Positions 51,384-62,629 of a stretch of DNA of 64,000 nt are shown piece by piece (the stretch's first letter is position 1; the number at the start of each line of letters is the position of its first letter). This DNA comes from Muraenolepis orangiensis (Eukaryota; Chordata; Actinopteri; Gadiformes; Muraenolepididae), in contig CM051016.1 of assembly GCA_027704905.1 (NCBI GenBank), forward strand, positions 14,240,136-14,304,135, in the 5' to 3' direction. Both the position numbers and the translations under genes were made by a program. The notes under the pieces are model-generated. The model made no database searches, was not told the origin of the DNA, and was given only the letters and a program-made list of their open reading frames with translations.

Positions 51384-52065
51384 CCTCTAGACCCCTTCCA
51401 TACCTCCACCACTATCCACCTCCACCACTATCCTCCTCCACCACTATCCAGCCACACCACTATCCAGCCACACCACTATCCACCACTATCCACCACCACT
51501 ATCCACCACTATCCACCACTATCCACCACTACCCACCACTATCCACCACTACCCACTATCCACCACTATCCACCACTATACACCACCACCACTATACACC
51601 ACCACTACTATCCACCACCACTACTATCCACCACCACTATCCACCACTATCCACTATCCACCACCACTACTATCCACCACCACTATCCACCACTATCCAC
51701 CACTATCACTACCCACCACTATCCACCACTATCCACCACTACCCACCACTATCCACCACCACCACTATCCACCACTATCCACCACTATCCACCACCACCA
51801 CTATCCACCACTATCCACCACCACCACTATCCACCACTACCCACCACTATCCACCACCACCACTATCCACCACTACCCACCACTATCCACCACCACCACT
51901 ATCCACCACTACCCACCACTATCCACCACCACCACTATCCACCACCACTATCCACCACTATCCACCACCACCACCACTATCCACCACCACCACTACCCAC
52001 CCCCACCACCACCACTATCCACCACTATCCACCACTACCCACCACCATCACCACCACCACTGCTA
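51384..52065. repeat. CCACCACTAT minisatellite, about 680 bp
   Basis: Mixed units of CCACTATCCA and CCACCAC with CCC variants; the G-rich strand has regular GGTGG blocks. Confidence 0.95.
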
Positions 52066-53616
52066 CTCACCAACCAAGCATACTCACAGGACCCCACCCC
52101 CACTCTTCCCCCTCAGAGTGGGGGCTGAGGGGGGTTAGGAATGCCAAAGCACAGACGGGCCCCTCCAGAGAATAGGGTAACTAAGGACTCCCTTGTCCTG
52201 CACTAAGTCCACCTCACGGTCTCTTCCTGGATTGTCAGCTCTCCCGTCCCCATGTGTGTATTCCTTGTGTTGTTACGGTGCACAGTAGTTGTAATACTCT
52301 ACTTCATGTCGTACTGTTGAAATATATCTCTGAGAATCTCTGTGACACTTGTCCCTCCCGTCATCCTGTAGTTGTAGCCTGTTTATTATCGTCCACAGAG
52401 AGGTTCGGGGTCAAGCCAGCCCATTATGTACAACATACTGTGGTATTATGAGGTGCACACAGACGGCTCCTCCCATCTGAGTGTTACATATGGAACAAAA
52501 CAAACACATCCTGTGACTCTCAAGCAGCAGTTTGGGAACGTTATGTTCCCAACCTGCCAACCTAGTACATGAATTACCCGTCAGTTAACAACATGCACTG
52601 ATAAAATAAGTAAATATAATGTATATATATATATAAAATGGACATGGAAGAGACCAGCCATAAGGAACACAAGCAGGTCTTTGTCCTGCTAATCTAATAG
52701 TAGTGGTTGTGGTTATGCAACAGGTTTCACTTCCTCCCACTAGTTTCACTCAAACACTATTAACCTGGTATTTACACAGCCCTGTGTGTGTACTCACACA
52801 CTCACTCACTCTTATCTTTATTCTAACTTACTTCCCAAAATGGTAAAGTACAGTGATACAAATGGTAAGCTATGGTCATTTGGTTTTTGACCAACAATGT
52901 GTAATATTAATAATTATTAATAAGAGATTTCAAAGGTTTGAAAGGTCAGGAAATTGTCCACATATACAGCCTTATTAATTATAACTCATGGCTAAAAATG
53001 GAGTTAAACAGTATGTTGACAAAATGTCATGTTTTGCTATGAATGAAAAACAAGACAACGATAATGCAAAGCTGTCACCAAAAGTAAAATAACGTCTAAA
53101 GTTTCGCAAAGGCCATTCATCAGCCATGGCGTGTGTGGAGGGGGGGGGTTCACCTCGAACTGCTGGTGTGTGAAAGCGCTCTTTAAATAAAGTTTGATTT
53201 GATTAATTGAGGCCTGCCAGCTACAGCTGTCCTCATTGTCCACCGTCCGTACCCGGAGGACCCGGATGACCCGGTGACAACGACAGCTGTAGCTGTCGGT
53301 TCAGAAACGTCCAGAGACAGACAGTAGCTGCCCTGGAACAAGGCATGTCATCATCTTCTCATCCTATTCTGAGAGAAACGTTTCACCGCCTCTTCCTGTC
53401 TCTTGCATGTCATCTAGCTTATGATTTGTTTTGGTGTAACGTTACCGTCGTGTGCGGTACTAGCGTGTTGTACAGCTTGTAGGAACAGCGGTTCATTTCC
53501 AAATCTTCACGTTTGCGTGAAGCTTCTTCCTGCGTTTCACCTCCATCCTCCGATGGGGTCTGACCAGTGAGACCACCGGAATGCAGAGTAGCCGAGGAGG
53601 TGGGGGGGGGGGAAGC

Positions 53617-53765
<149 letters not shown>

Positions 53766-53954
53766 AGAGGCCCTTCAGAGTAAGATGACCTGTTCAATGA
53801 ACCCGTCTGGAGCGGATGTGTGACGAGGTTTACATGTACAGGTGTACTGGAGTCGGAGACAATGCCACACTAATGTCTGCAGGGAGCGGTCTGTGTTTGA
53901 ACTCTTTGTTTCTGTGCGTGGCGTTAGTGCAGAAAAGTACGTTTTATTTTTTGT

Positions 53955-54122
53955 TTATTTGTAGTCCTTTTTTCTACTGTTGACCGTATATGGTCTTGAG
54001 CATGTGACTTTTAGGCCTCCGTGTACCATGTCCGGTTTTAATGTTTTGATAAAAACCCTTTTAAAGAAAGGATTTTTGGTGGCCCGGCCTGCTTGTGGAA
54101 ACAGCAGTCTACAGAAGGGTCC
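53955..54122 (+). repeat. dispersed repeat, copy a
   Basis: Shares GTTGACCGTATATGGTCT, GAGCATGTGACTT and TTTTAATGTTTTGATAAAAA with copy b at 55178-55345, same strand. Family unknown. Confidence 0.85.
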
Positions 54123-54138
54123 GTCTTGGCCTAACACA

Positions 54139-54200
54139 CATTGTAAGTCGCTTTGACGACTAAAAGCGTTTGCTAAAGGACTGTAAAGTAATGTAATAGT
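54139..54200 (+). repeat. SINE-type tail
   Basis: CATTGTAAGTCGCTTTGACG and AAAAGCGTTTGCTAAAGGAC, the common teleost tail also seen at 24331, 30690 and 42462. Confidence 0.6.
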
Positions 54201-54273
54201 ACAGGGTGTAATTACGTTTCACCACCACTAGGGGCAGGCTGGTTGTGACTGTGTCTCTCCGTGTCCCCCACAG

Positions 54274-54459
54274 CCGGGCCCCGGGCTGCTCCAGAGGGTG
54301 TGCCGCGTGGCCCTGCCTCTCTGGCTGCTCTTCATGGCTCTGCTGCTCCTGGCCTTCCTGCTGCCCTGGATGGAGGGCTCGTCCAGCTGCTCCCTCACCA
54401 ACAACTTCGCCCGCTCCTTCAACCTCATGCTGCGCTACGACGGGCCGCCGCCCACCTAG
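54274..54459 (+). CDS. syne3: syne3 exon 18, KASH domain and stop (residues 1157-1217)
   Basis: Acceptor GTCCCCCACAG. The exon encodes a membrane helix (VALPLWLLFMALLLLAFLLP, about residues 1168-1187) and a 29-residue lumenal tail with NNFARSFNLMLRYDGPPPT, ending in TAG at 54457-54459. In the family, the last four residues PPPT insert into the SUN trimer, and a tail cysteine near position 1195 can form a disulfide with SUN. Both are present. The tail matches nesprin-3 rather than nesprin-1 or -2, with Asp for the usual Asn before GPPPT. Confidence 0.96.
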   Translation, partial: PGPGLLQRVCRVALPLWLLFMALLLLAFLLPWMEGSSSCSLTNNFARSFNLMLRYDGPPPT

Positions 54460-55177
54460 AGGGGAGGGGAGGTGGAGGTAAACCTTTGGGACGGTACTCT
54501 CTTCTCCCCCGCCCTCCCCGCCCCACACACACACACACACACACACACAGACCACTCTCACCACCCTGGATGTAACTCCTCCCTTTATTTATTTTTTGTT
54601 TTAATCCTGGGCTAACCTATCGCCACTGTAGGAAGGATCCCAAATCTCACCGGCATCCAACAACCACCATATTGAGGATATGCACATTTCATTTTTTCTT
54701 CTTCCTCCTCCCAATCAAAGTTGCTCTGCTTCGTTGCCTTCGATCAAATGCCTCCCCATCAGTGTAGTGCATCGCTCCCAAACCGACGTCCGCCTGCAGT
54801 TGATGGGTCGACCCACTACCCGGTAGATTGGATGAAAGGTGTCTGCAGACATCGCAATCATAACAACAACACAAAATTGGAATGTGTTGTGTGACACGCG
54901 GTCTGAAGTGTAATGAACACTTTTAACTGTCAAACCAAGTGTTGGGGTTTGTACAACAGTAATGTAATAGCCTAAATTGTTACTATCATGCTCACTGTGG
55001 TCTCTGATGCCTCGGAAAGTTGACTGAACTTTCAGAGGCAGATTTTGATGATCTAATTCAGTGTTGCTGTGTCCCCCTAACCACACACACACACACACAC
55101 ACACACCGTTGACGACGCTTGATAAGATTGTGAGAGTATGTTTATGTCATCCATGTTATCTTTCTTTCACTTTTTGG

Positions 55178-55345
55178 GTTTATTTTTAGTCCTTTTTCTA
55201 CTGTTGACCGTATATGGTCTGGATCTGAGCATGTGACTTGCAGGCCTCTGTGTACCAGGTGCTGTTTTAATGTTTTGATAAAAACCCTTTTAAAGAAAGG
55301 ATTTTTGGTGCCCCGGCAGTCTGCAGAAGGGCCCGACCGCATGGG
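55178..55345 (+). repeat. dispersed repeat, copy b
   Basis: Direct copy of 53955-54122 with small indels, also ending near CAGTCTGCAGAAGGG. Confidence 0.85.
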
Positions 55346-55468
55346 AAGTTCAGTCTGTCTTTCTGCCCTTGCCTTGGTTGTATGGAAATAGATGGAAATA
55401 GATATTTTCCTGGGAGAATGACGTTTATTTTAAACGTAGACCCCCTTAATGACCCTGCAACTATTTTG

Positions 55469-55473
<5 letters not shown>

Positions 55474-55559
<86 letters not shown>
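55474..55559. repeat. (CA)n microsatellite
   Basis: Uninterrupted run of about 85 bp in the probable 3' UTR. Confidence 0.95.
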
Positions 55560-55561
<2 letters not shown>

Positions 55562-56395
55562 CCCCCCCAAGTCTGTGTTTCTCAGGCTTGGTTCCCATGG
55601 AGACGGGGCAGTCTGAGTGTGGTAGGTTAAACAACAATGGGTCTTTGTTTGTGTCCACTGAGGTACAGAAAAACACCTCTCGAAATAGCTTCGTGATTGT
55701 CAACTAAAAGATCAGTCCAAATAATTATGTTATGAAAGTGAAGGTTTTTTCTTTCTTTTTTATATATATATATATATATATATCCGAAAATCCTTTTTGA
55801 CACCACAGTTATATTGCTAGCTCATGTCAGTGGTCATTTTATTATTGTAGTATGAATCCGCATGCCTAATAAAACGGTATTGAAGGCGCACTTATAGACC
55901 TTTATATTTATATACCTTGAACTATTTAATCAACCCTAATCAGAAGAGTTTATCCAAGAGAATGTAGGACGCATAACCGCTAACGCAGCTTACGGTCGAG
56001 GAACCGATCGATGAGACGCTTTATACTGTCGATATCAAGCGTCTGCACGCAGATATAATGATTATATTGGTGTTCGATTAGATCGATCAAGCTCTGCTCC
56101 AAATGTAACACATGCATCCGCACGCAAATATCAGGAAGTTATTGGAAGAAAAGTATTTATCTCCCAATGATCGATAGCTTTATTGGCCAAAGTGTAGGAG
56201 GAAAGTATATATTTGCTAGTTCACTCGCTGGTCGCTTTTTGCAAATGGATATATTAGTTAAACGCGCTGGCTGATGACTCAATGCTTATTTTGTAAAATT
56301 ATGCAATTCTATTTTATTACTGTATTTATACCTCATAAAAAAAGATTGAAGGTTTCTTGTTTTTAACCACTATTTTGTAATCTGTTGATACTGGA

Positions 56396-56401
56396 AATAA
56401 A
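56396..56401 (+). promoter_or_regulatory. polyadenylation signal AATAAA, probable syne3 end
   Basis: Canonical hexamer in GGAAATAAATCTCC; followed by TGT- and T-rich sequence. Confidence 0.5.
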
Positions 56402-57048
56402 TCTCCTTTATAAAACCCATTGTGCCGACCAGTGTAACTTCTCATTTTGCATTATAGGTTGTTTGTTACAAGGACATAGGTAGAACTTAGAACGTAGACT
56501 TGCTGTAATCTTCACTAGTTTAGTCCATGTATTTTCCCTGGTACATACAAGAACCAGACCCATCCTTATGGATGGTGAGGCTGTAACAAAGCCTTTACAA
56601 ATCCATGGCTAAAATATATTCCATCAACGCTTATTTTTTTTTAAATTGTTTTGTTAAGACTTTGTTCTTCTTCACAAATCTTTTTGTGCATCCGTCTGCT
56701 TTTATCGAGGTACGTGGGAGAGTTAGGGCCTTCTGTAATATTCTCTTACTTTTCTCAGATGTGTCACATTTTATCACCAGCCCGCTTGCAAGCCAGTCAG
56801 ACATTCATTTTATTATGAGGTCATTTACTGAATCTTTGCCCAGAAAACTCAAACCTTGTCAAAAGCCTCTTTTTATGGCTTTGAATTGGCTTTCACCTCA
56901 AAGCCAATTCCTTGTGGGTTGTATTAGGGACACAAGAGAAACTTAAGAGAGACTTTCACACTCAAAGTGTGTACAAATGTATGTTTTAAATCTATAGGAG
57001 TTTAACATCTATCATTTAAGACCTATCCCAGTCTAAGGCTTCATTCAT

Positions 57049-57088
<40 letters not shown>

Positions 57089-58168
57089 CCACACTCGCCC
57101 CCTGCTTTTGTGTGTGTTTTTGCGCGTGATATGCTTATTATAACACTGCTTAGTCAACTTTTTGGATAACGAATTGAATAACTGATCAATTGTAATAGGC
57201 AGTGGTGGTGAGTTGTGCTCCACCTCAGATCCATGAGATGTTATTCACTACATGGCCCATGTGTTGTGATAGGTTTGACTCCCCCTGGTGGCTGGTGACA
57301 CCCATGACATGTTCTGTAATCTGTATTCTGTTACGGAAGATATGCACACCAACCCACAAAAACAGGATTCATACAAGGTTTTATGATGATATTAATAATA
57401 CATTTTAAAAGTATGTTCTAAATGACATACACTATCGTAGAGCAGAAGGGGGTAACTTGAGGTTAAAGCCTGAGCAGCCATTGAAGCTTAAAGCTTCTGC
57501 AATGAAAGTGAAAAGAGGAGGAGGGGGGGGGGGGGGGGGGGTGGGGTGCTTTGATCAACATGCTCCTTGCAGTGAAGCCTTCACAAGCACTGACCACTCT
57601 CGACGAGCCCCCCTCGTTGGTATGAATAGGTGTTCATCTGTGGTGTATTGGCTCACATCTACTCGTTAGGGTTTAGGGGTGGGAAGTACCACTTTGGCAT
57701 TAAACGTCCTCCCTCTCTATCAACATGTGCTTGCTTTATTCCAATGGGCCAAGTGATTCAATATTGACACACTGCCAGGTCGCTTACCCAGGGAGATGCA
57801 CCGGGGAGTGACGTTTATGTCCGCAGTTGTGCTTGTGTGTGTTGGAATGAGTGATCGTTCAATAGAATGGAAATCTGCCTTGCGGAGGAGTCCTGCTATT
57901 CTGGAAATACATATGCATTTAACTATGTGTTTAGTTTCTCTGTCTGGAAACATGACTCTACCACCTGTCTCAGCAATCAGCGTTTATTACCCGAACGCTC
58001 CCTATTTTAACTGCTGCAGTATGCGTACTTTGCATGCATACTGCATGTTTATACGGCCGTATGTCACCCACCCACCACTAAACCCTTCATACTCCTACAG
58101 TGGACATACTGTAGGAGTATTAACATATAACCTATAACAATATACATTTTCCGCATGAAACCAATATT
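56402..58168. other. intergenic sequence
   Basis: No gene seen. It holds an 11-bp stem-loop (56883-56910), a (CA)n (57051-57084), a G run (57522-57541) and a 12-bp stem-loop with ATACTCCTACAG arms (58089-58120). Confidence 0.7.
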
Positions 58169-58176
58169 GGTCCATG

Positions 58177-58383
58177 CAGGGCCGGTTCTAGACTTTTGGA
58201 GGCCCTAGGCAAAATTTTCTGTGGAGGCCCCCCTTTGAGATTTTATTTTACCGGACAATTCGAACTTACCGGTCATGTTTCAAAAACAGGGGGGTGGGGG
58301 AGGGATGTCGCGATCTTGAAGCCCTAGGCATGCCGGAGGCCCTAGGCATTTGCCTACTCCGCCTATAGGACGCGCCGGGCCTG
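58177..58383. mobile_element. hAT-like MITE with 8-bp target duplication
   Basis: The 207-bp element begins CAGGGCCGG and ends CCGGGCCTG, imperfect inverted tips. It is flanked by GGTCCATG at 58169-58176 and 58384-58391. The body repeats GAGGCCCTAGGCA. CAGGG-type tips with an 8-bp duplication are the hAT pattern. No coding capacity. Confidence 0.85.
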
Positions 58384-58873
58384 GGTCCATGTGATGTAGA
58401 CATGTTGGCCCTCTATGAGGGAATGTCTTGGTGCTTAAAGGCCAGGTGACGTGCTTTCTCTCGGAGGCTGAGCTGCGATTGGCCATCCAAGCCGAAGTGA
58501 TGGCCTTTCAATAATTGAAGAGCCAGGTGTATCACGTGATGTAGCGTTGGGTGCGTGTGCCCACGGTGACGTGTGACGATAGACGCACGTTCACCTGCTA
58601 GCAGGACATTCTGTCCTTCAACCCCCGGCTGTTCCACTGTTTGCACAACGTACTGATAAACACAGAATTCCATTCCACCCTCCTCTGGCTAGCCAAATAT
58701 GTCTTGCACTCAAACCCTAACAGCAAATACTCATACTATTATATGCTTATACTATTTAATACTGTAAAATACTCTTTACAATACTTATATATGATTGATA
58801 ATTGTCCGATTGTATTTGAGCTTATAGGCATGGAACAGGTTCAAATACCTTCCTCTTTTGCCTTATTTGACAG
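58384..58873. other. intergenic sequence
   Basis: Nothing nameable. Confidence 0.7.
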
Positions 58874-59480
58874 TTAAAGCTGCATGAGGTCACTATGCAC
58901 TTTGGCGGCCACTCTGGTGGTGATACCAAACTGCACTGATTTACCAAACCCCACTTCTCCGGCTTCACAGCAGGTCACTTACCTGGTCTTCTTTCTTTGA
59001 TGTGCATGCAGGTCAATTACAACATTGAGCAACATTTTCAGCTGACATTTATTTAATATATTTTCGGACATTGGACAAGTATACGGACATTGGAAACCTG
59101 TTTGTACGGATGCGATATAACATGATGTTGACTTGAGTAAGTCACCCATCTTGTTAGCTCACTTTAACCATAACTTACAGAATGTGACACAATGCGACCA
59201 CCCATCTTCCTCGCTCATAATAGTCTATGTTAAAAAAATAAATGGAATAAACTAGTACTAAGCTAGTACAAAAACATGACTAAAATGACTTCACCCCCTC
59301 AAAGGAATAGTCATGCAGCAATGTGGCTGAATGCGTCTCTTCCCTCGCGACATTCTCCCCCTGTCCAGAGCACACTGTACTAGCCAGTACACTGACATTT
59401 AAAGATGATACATTCACAGGCTCTCATGTGGTCTAAAGTCACCAAAATGTTTTTTTTTTTCCGATCTCATGCAGCTTTAA
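58874..59480. mobile_element. MITE-like element flanked by TTAA
   Basis: TTAAAGCTGCATGAG at 58874-58888 is matched by its exact inverse at 59466-59480. If TTAA is the target duplication, the element is 58878-59476 with AGCTGCATGAG tips, as in piggyBac- or Kolobok-type MITEs. No ORF. Confidence 0.6.
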
Positions 59481-59929
59481 ACTCACCTCGATAAATATTA
59501 CATTTTAAAAGCATAAGCAGAATACAGACCCACAGCTGACCCCATATCGTCCCAAACCAAAGCTAGCGGCTCCCTATAGGAATGATGTTGCCATTCGGAT
59601 GATGGAGAGCGATGCTAAAAATGAGCATAAATTGTTGCTATAAATGTGCCAGGAAACGACCTCCTGGCCAATGTAATTGCGAGCTGCGGCTCAGGAAGAC
59701 GGGCTATAATCACCAGCAAACTAGCTAACGCATCTGCGCGGCCATCATTTTTGCAATTACTGCAACAAGGTTCCACGTCTCATTATAGACCAGCGGATCT
59801 CCAGGGAAATGGAACAAAAGACGCTTGTCTACAAGACGCCCTGATTGAATTTGGTCGTTGCCTTTGTCGTCACTGAAGAAATGGCTTATATGTGGTGTAG
59901 AACATGGACTGGTTCAAGGAAGAACAGTT
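59481..59929. other. intergenic sequence
   Basis: Unique-looking, with a GC-rich part near 59640-59770; no exon structure seen. Confidence 0.6.
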
Positions 59930-60815
59930 GAGGGGTACATCAGTGACCTGTGGAGGGGTACATCAGTGACCTGTGGAGGGGTACATCAGTGACCTGTGGA
60001 GGGGTACATCAGTGAGCTGTGGAGGGGTACATCAGTGACCTGTGGAGGGGTACATCAGTGACCTGTGGAAGGGTACATCAGTGACCTGTGGAGGGGTACA
60101 TCAGTGACCTGTGGAGGGGTACATCAGTGACCTGTGGAGGGGTACATCAGTGACTTGTGGAGGGGTACATCAGTGACTTGTGGAGGGGTACATCAGTGAC
60201 CTGTGGAGGGGTACATCAGTGACCTCTTGAGGGGTACATCAGTGACCTCTTTAGGGGTACATCAGTGACCTCTTTAGGGGTACATCAGTGACCTGTGGAA
60301 GGGTACATCAGTGACCTGTGGAGGGGTACCTCAGTGACCTGTGGAAGGGTACATCAGTGACCTCTTTAGGGGTACATCAGTGACCTCTTTAGGGGTACAT
60401 CAGTGACCTGTGGAAGGGTACATCAGTGACCTGTGGAGGGGTACCTCAGTGACCTGTGGAAGGGTACATCAGTGACCTCTTTAGGGGTACATCAGTGACC
60501 TGTGGAAGGGTACATCAGTGACCTATGGAGGGCTACCTCAGTGACCTGTGGAAGGGTACATCAGTGACCTCTTTAGGGGTACATCAGTGACCTCTTTAGG
60601 GGTACATCAGTGACCTGTGGAAGGGTACATCAGTGACCTGTGGAGGGGTACCTCAGTGACCTGTGGAAGGGTACATCAGTGACCTCTTTAGGGGTACATC
60701 AGTGACCTCTTTAGGGGTACATCAGTGACCTGTGGAAGGGTACATCAGTGATCTGTGGAGGGGTACATCAGTGACCTCTTTAGGGGTACATCAGTGACCT
60801 GTGGAGGGGAACATC
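59930..60815. repeat. 23-bp minisatellite with higher-order pattern, about 38 units
   Basis: Units are GGGGTACATCAGTGACCTGT plus GGA. From about 60290 on, variants with CTCTTTAG, TGGAAG and TACCTC recur in a fixed order of four or five units. Confidence 0.95.
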
Positions 60816-61265
60816 AGAGACCTGTTGCTGTCGGTGAACCTTCATGGAATGAAACTCGCTGTCTGAATTCTTCTGTCGTGGGTAAATTCACACGGTGTGT
60901 TGACAGAGCAGCTATACTGGAGGTGGGGAGCTACGGATTTAAAAGGCTTTTACAGCTCTGCTACCCACCAGCAGCAGAGAAGACTGTCAGTCAGTTTCCT
61001 TGCCTCTGATTTCTTCATGACGTTACACCTACGGACCGCTTCATATTGAACACCGTCACACCGGGGGGTTGCCATGGTGTCTTGTAGGTGGATCTATAAA
61101 CAGTGTGTGATGATCCCTTCCAAGTCTCTTCCAGGGAGGGAGGATAACATCGCTTGAATCCTTTCACTGAGCGCAGATTGGTGCAAGACAGCAGGGCTGC
61201 AAATAAATGGACGCCTTTATTTACAGCTGCCACTATGTCAATTGCTCCCCTTTCTCATAAACCAA
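60816..61265. other. intergenic sequence
   Basis: Nothing nameable. Confidence 0.6.
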
Positions 61266-61516
<251 letters not shown>

Positions 61517-61621
61517 CGCTGAAGTACCAGAGCAATGCACATTAACTATAAATCTGCTGCCACATCCCAGCCAATCTTCTCTGCAGGCAGCCTGGAGCTT
61601 CCAAGAAGATCCACCATTGCC

Positions 61622-61769
61622 ACTATCACCACCACATCACCACCACCCCCGCCAGTACCACCATCACCACCATCAACGCCCCACCGCCACCGCCACCACT
61701 ACCATCGCCACTACCACCACCATCATCAGCACCACCACCATCACAACTACCACCACCACCACCACCACA
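61622..61769. repeat. CCACCAT-type trinucleotide-rich repeat
   Basis: Mixed CAC/CAT/CCG triplets; long Thr/His frames across it are artefacts. Confidence 0.85.
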
Positions 61770-62588
61770 TTGTGGACCCTTCATCATGTGTTACGGACAC
61801 TGCAAAAAACACCACTCTTTGGTGTCATAGCCCCATCCGGGTAAGCATTGGCTAGCATAGCACTGGCCTGGTCTGTCAGGATGGTCTTTGAAAGGGACCA
61901 GGCGGCGACAGAATGCATGTTTTAATTTTCCTTTAGCTTGCACTCAGCCACCTCTGCTGATTAATGACCTACCCCTCATTAGCTGCCTCCACGTTATGCT
62001 AATAAGCAAATCACTATAAAAGTGTGATGCTAATTAGCTAGTCGAGATGGTTGACTCAAAAAACGCTGTGGAGGGTTTCTTCCACACCTGGCGTATCTAC
62101 CCCCAGTCTTCTACGGCGGAGGATAGTTCTGTTTTAAATAAATATAAAGCCTAGAAATATTGCATCCACTTGAGTGGGATGAGCCATACGGAAGATTGAT
62201 TGCAAGACCTGGACATTGTTTTCACCAGCGTTGGTATTCTCCTCACGATGGTAATGAGGGAAGCGCGAGCCAAGCAGCTTAAAGATTAGCGGAGGTTTGG
62301 GTTGGTCCCCAACGAGAGGCCTCTGGAGAGGCAAGGCTTCACATTGATTTAGTCATTCAGTGACTTGAAAATGGCCCAACCTTGTAGGAGGTGGATTAGC
62401 AAGACGGAGATGATGCTATTATACCCTCTTTATGACCCAGGGAACATTAGCCCCTCCATACACTCCTGTTGTAGAAGGAAGCAAAACCAAAAAAGAGAGC
62501 TATGGACACTGAGAGATTATTTAGGAGAGATTTCACATTTGATTTCTCAGTCTCTGTATTGAAAGCCAGCACCATCTGCCCCCCCCCC

Positions 62589-62629
<41 letters not shown>

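Larger units (their letters stand above)
54460..56401 (+). other. syne3: syne3 3' UTR
   Basis: Non-coding sequence with two short (CA)n runs, copy b of the dispersed repeat, a (CA)n run (55474-55559) and a (TA)n run. AATAAA signals lie at 55868-55873 and 56396-56401. Length is inferred from these. Confidence 0.5.
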
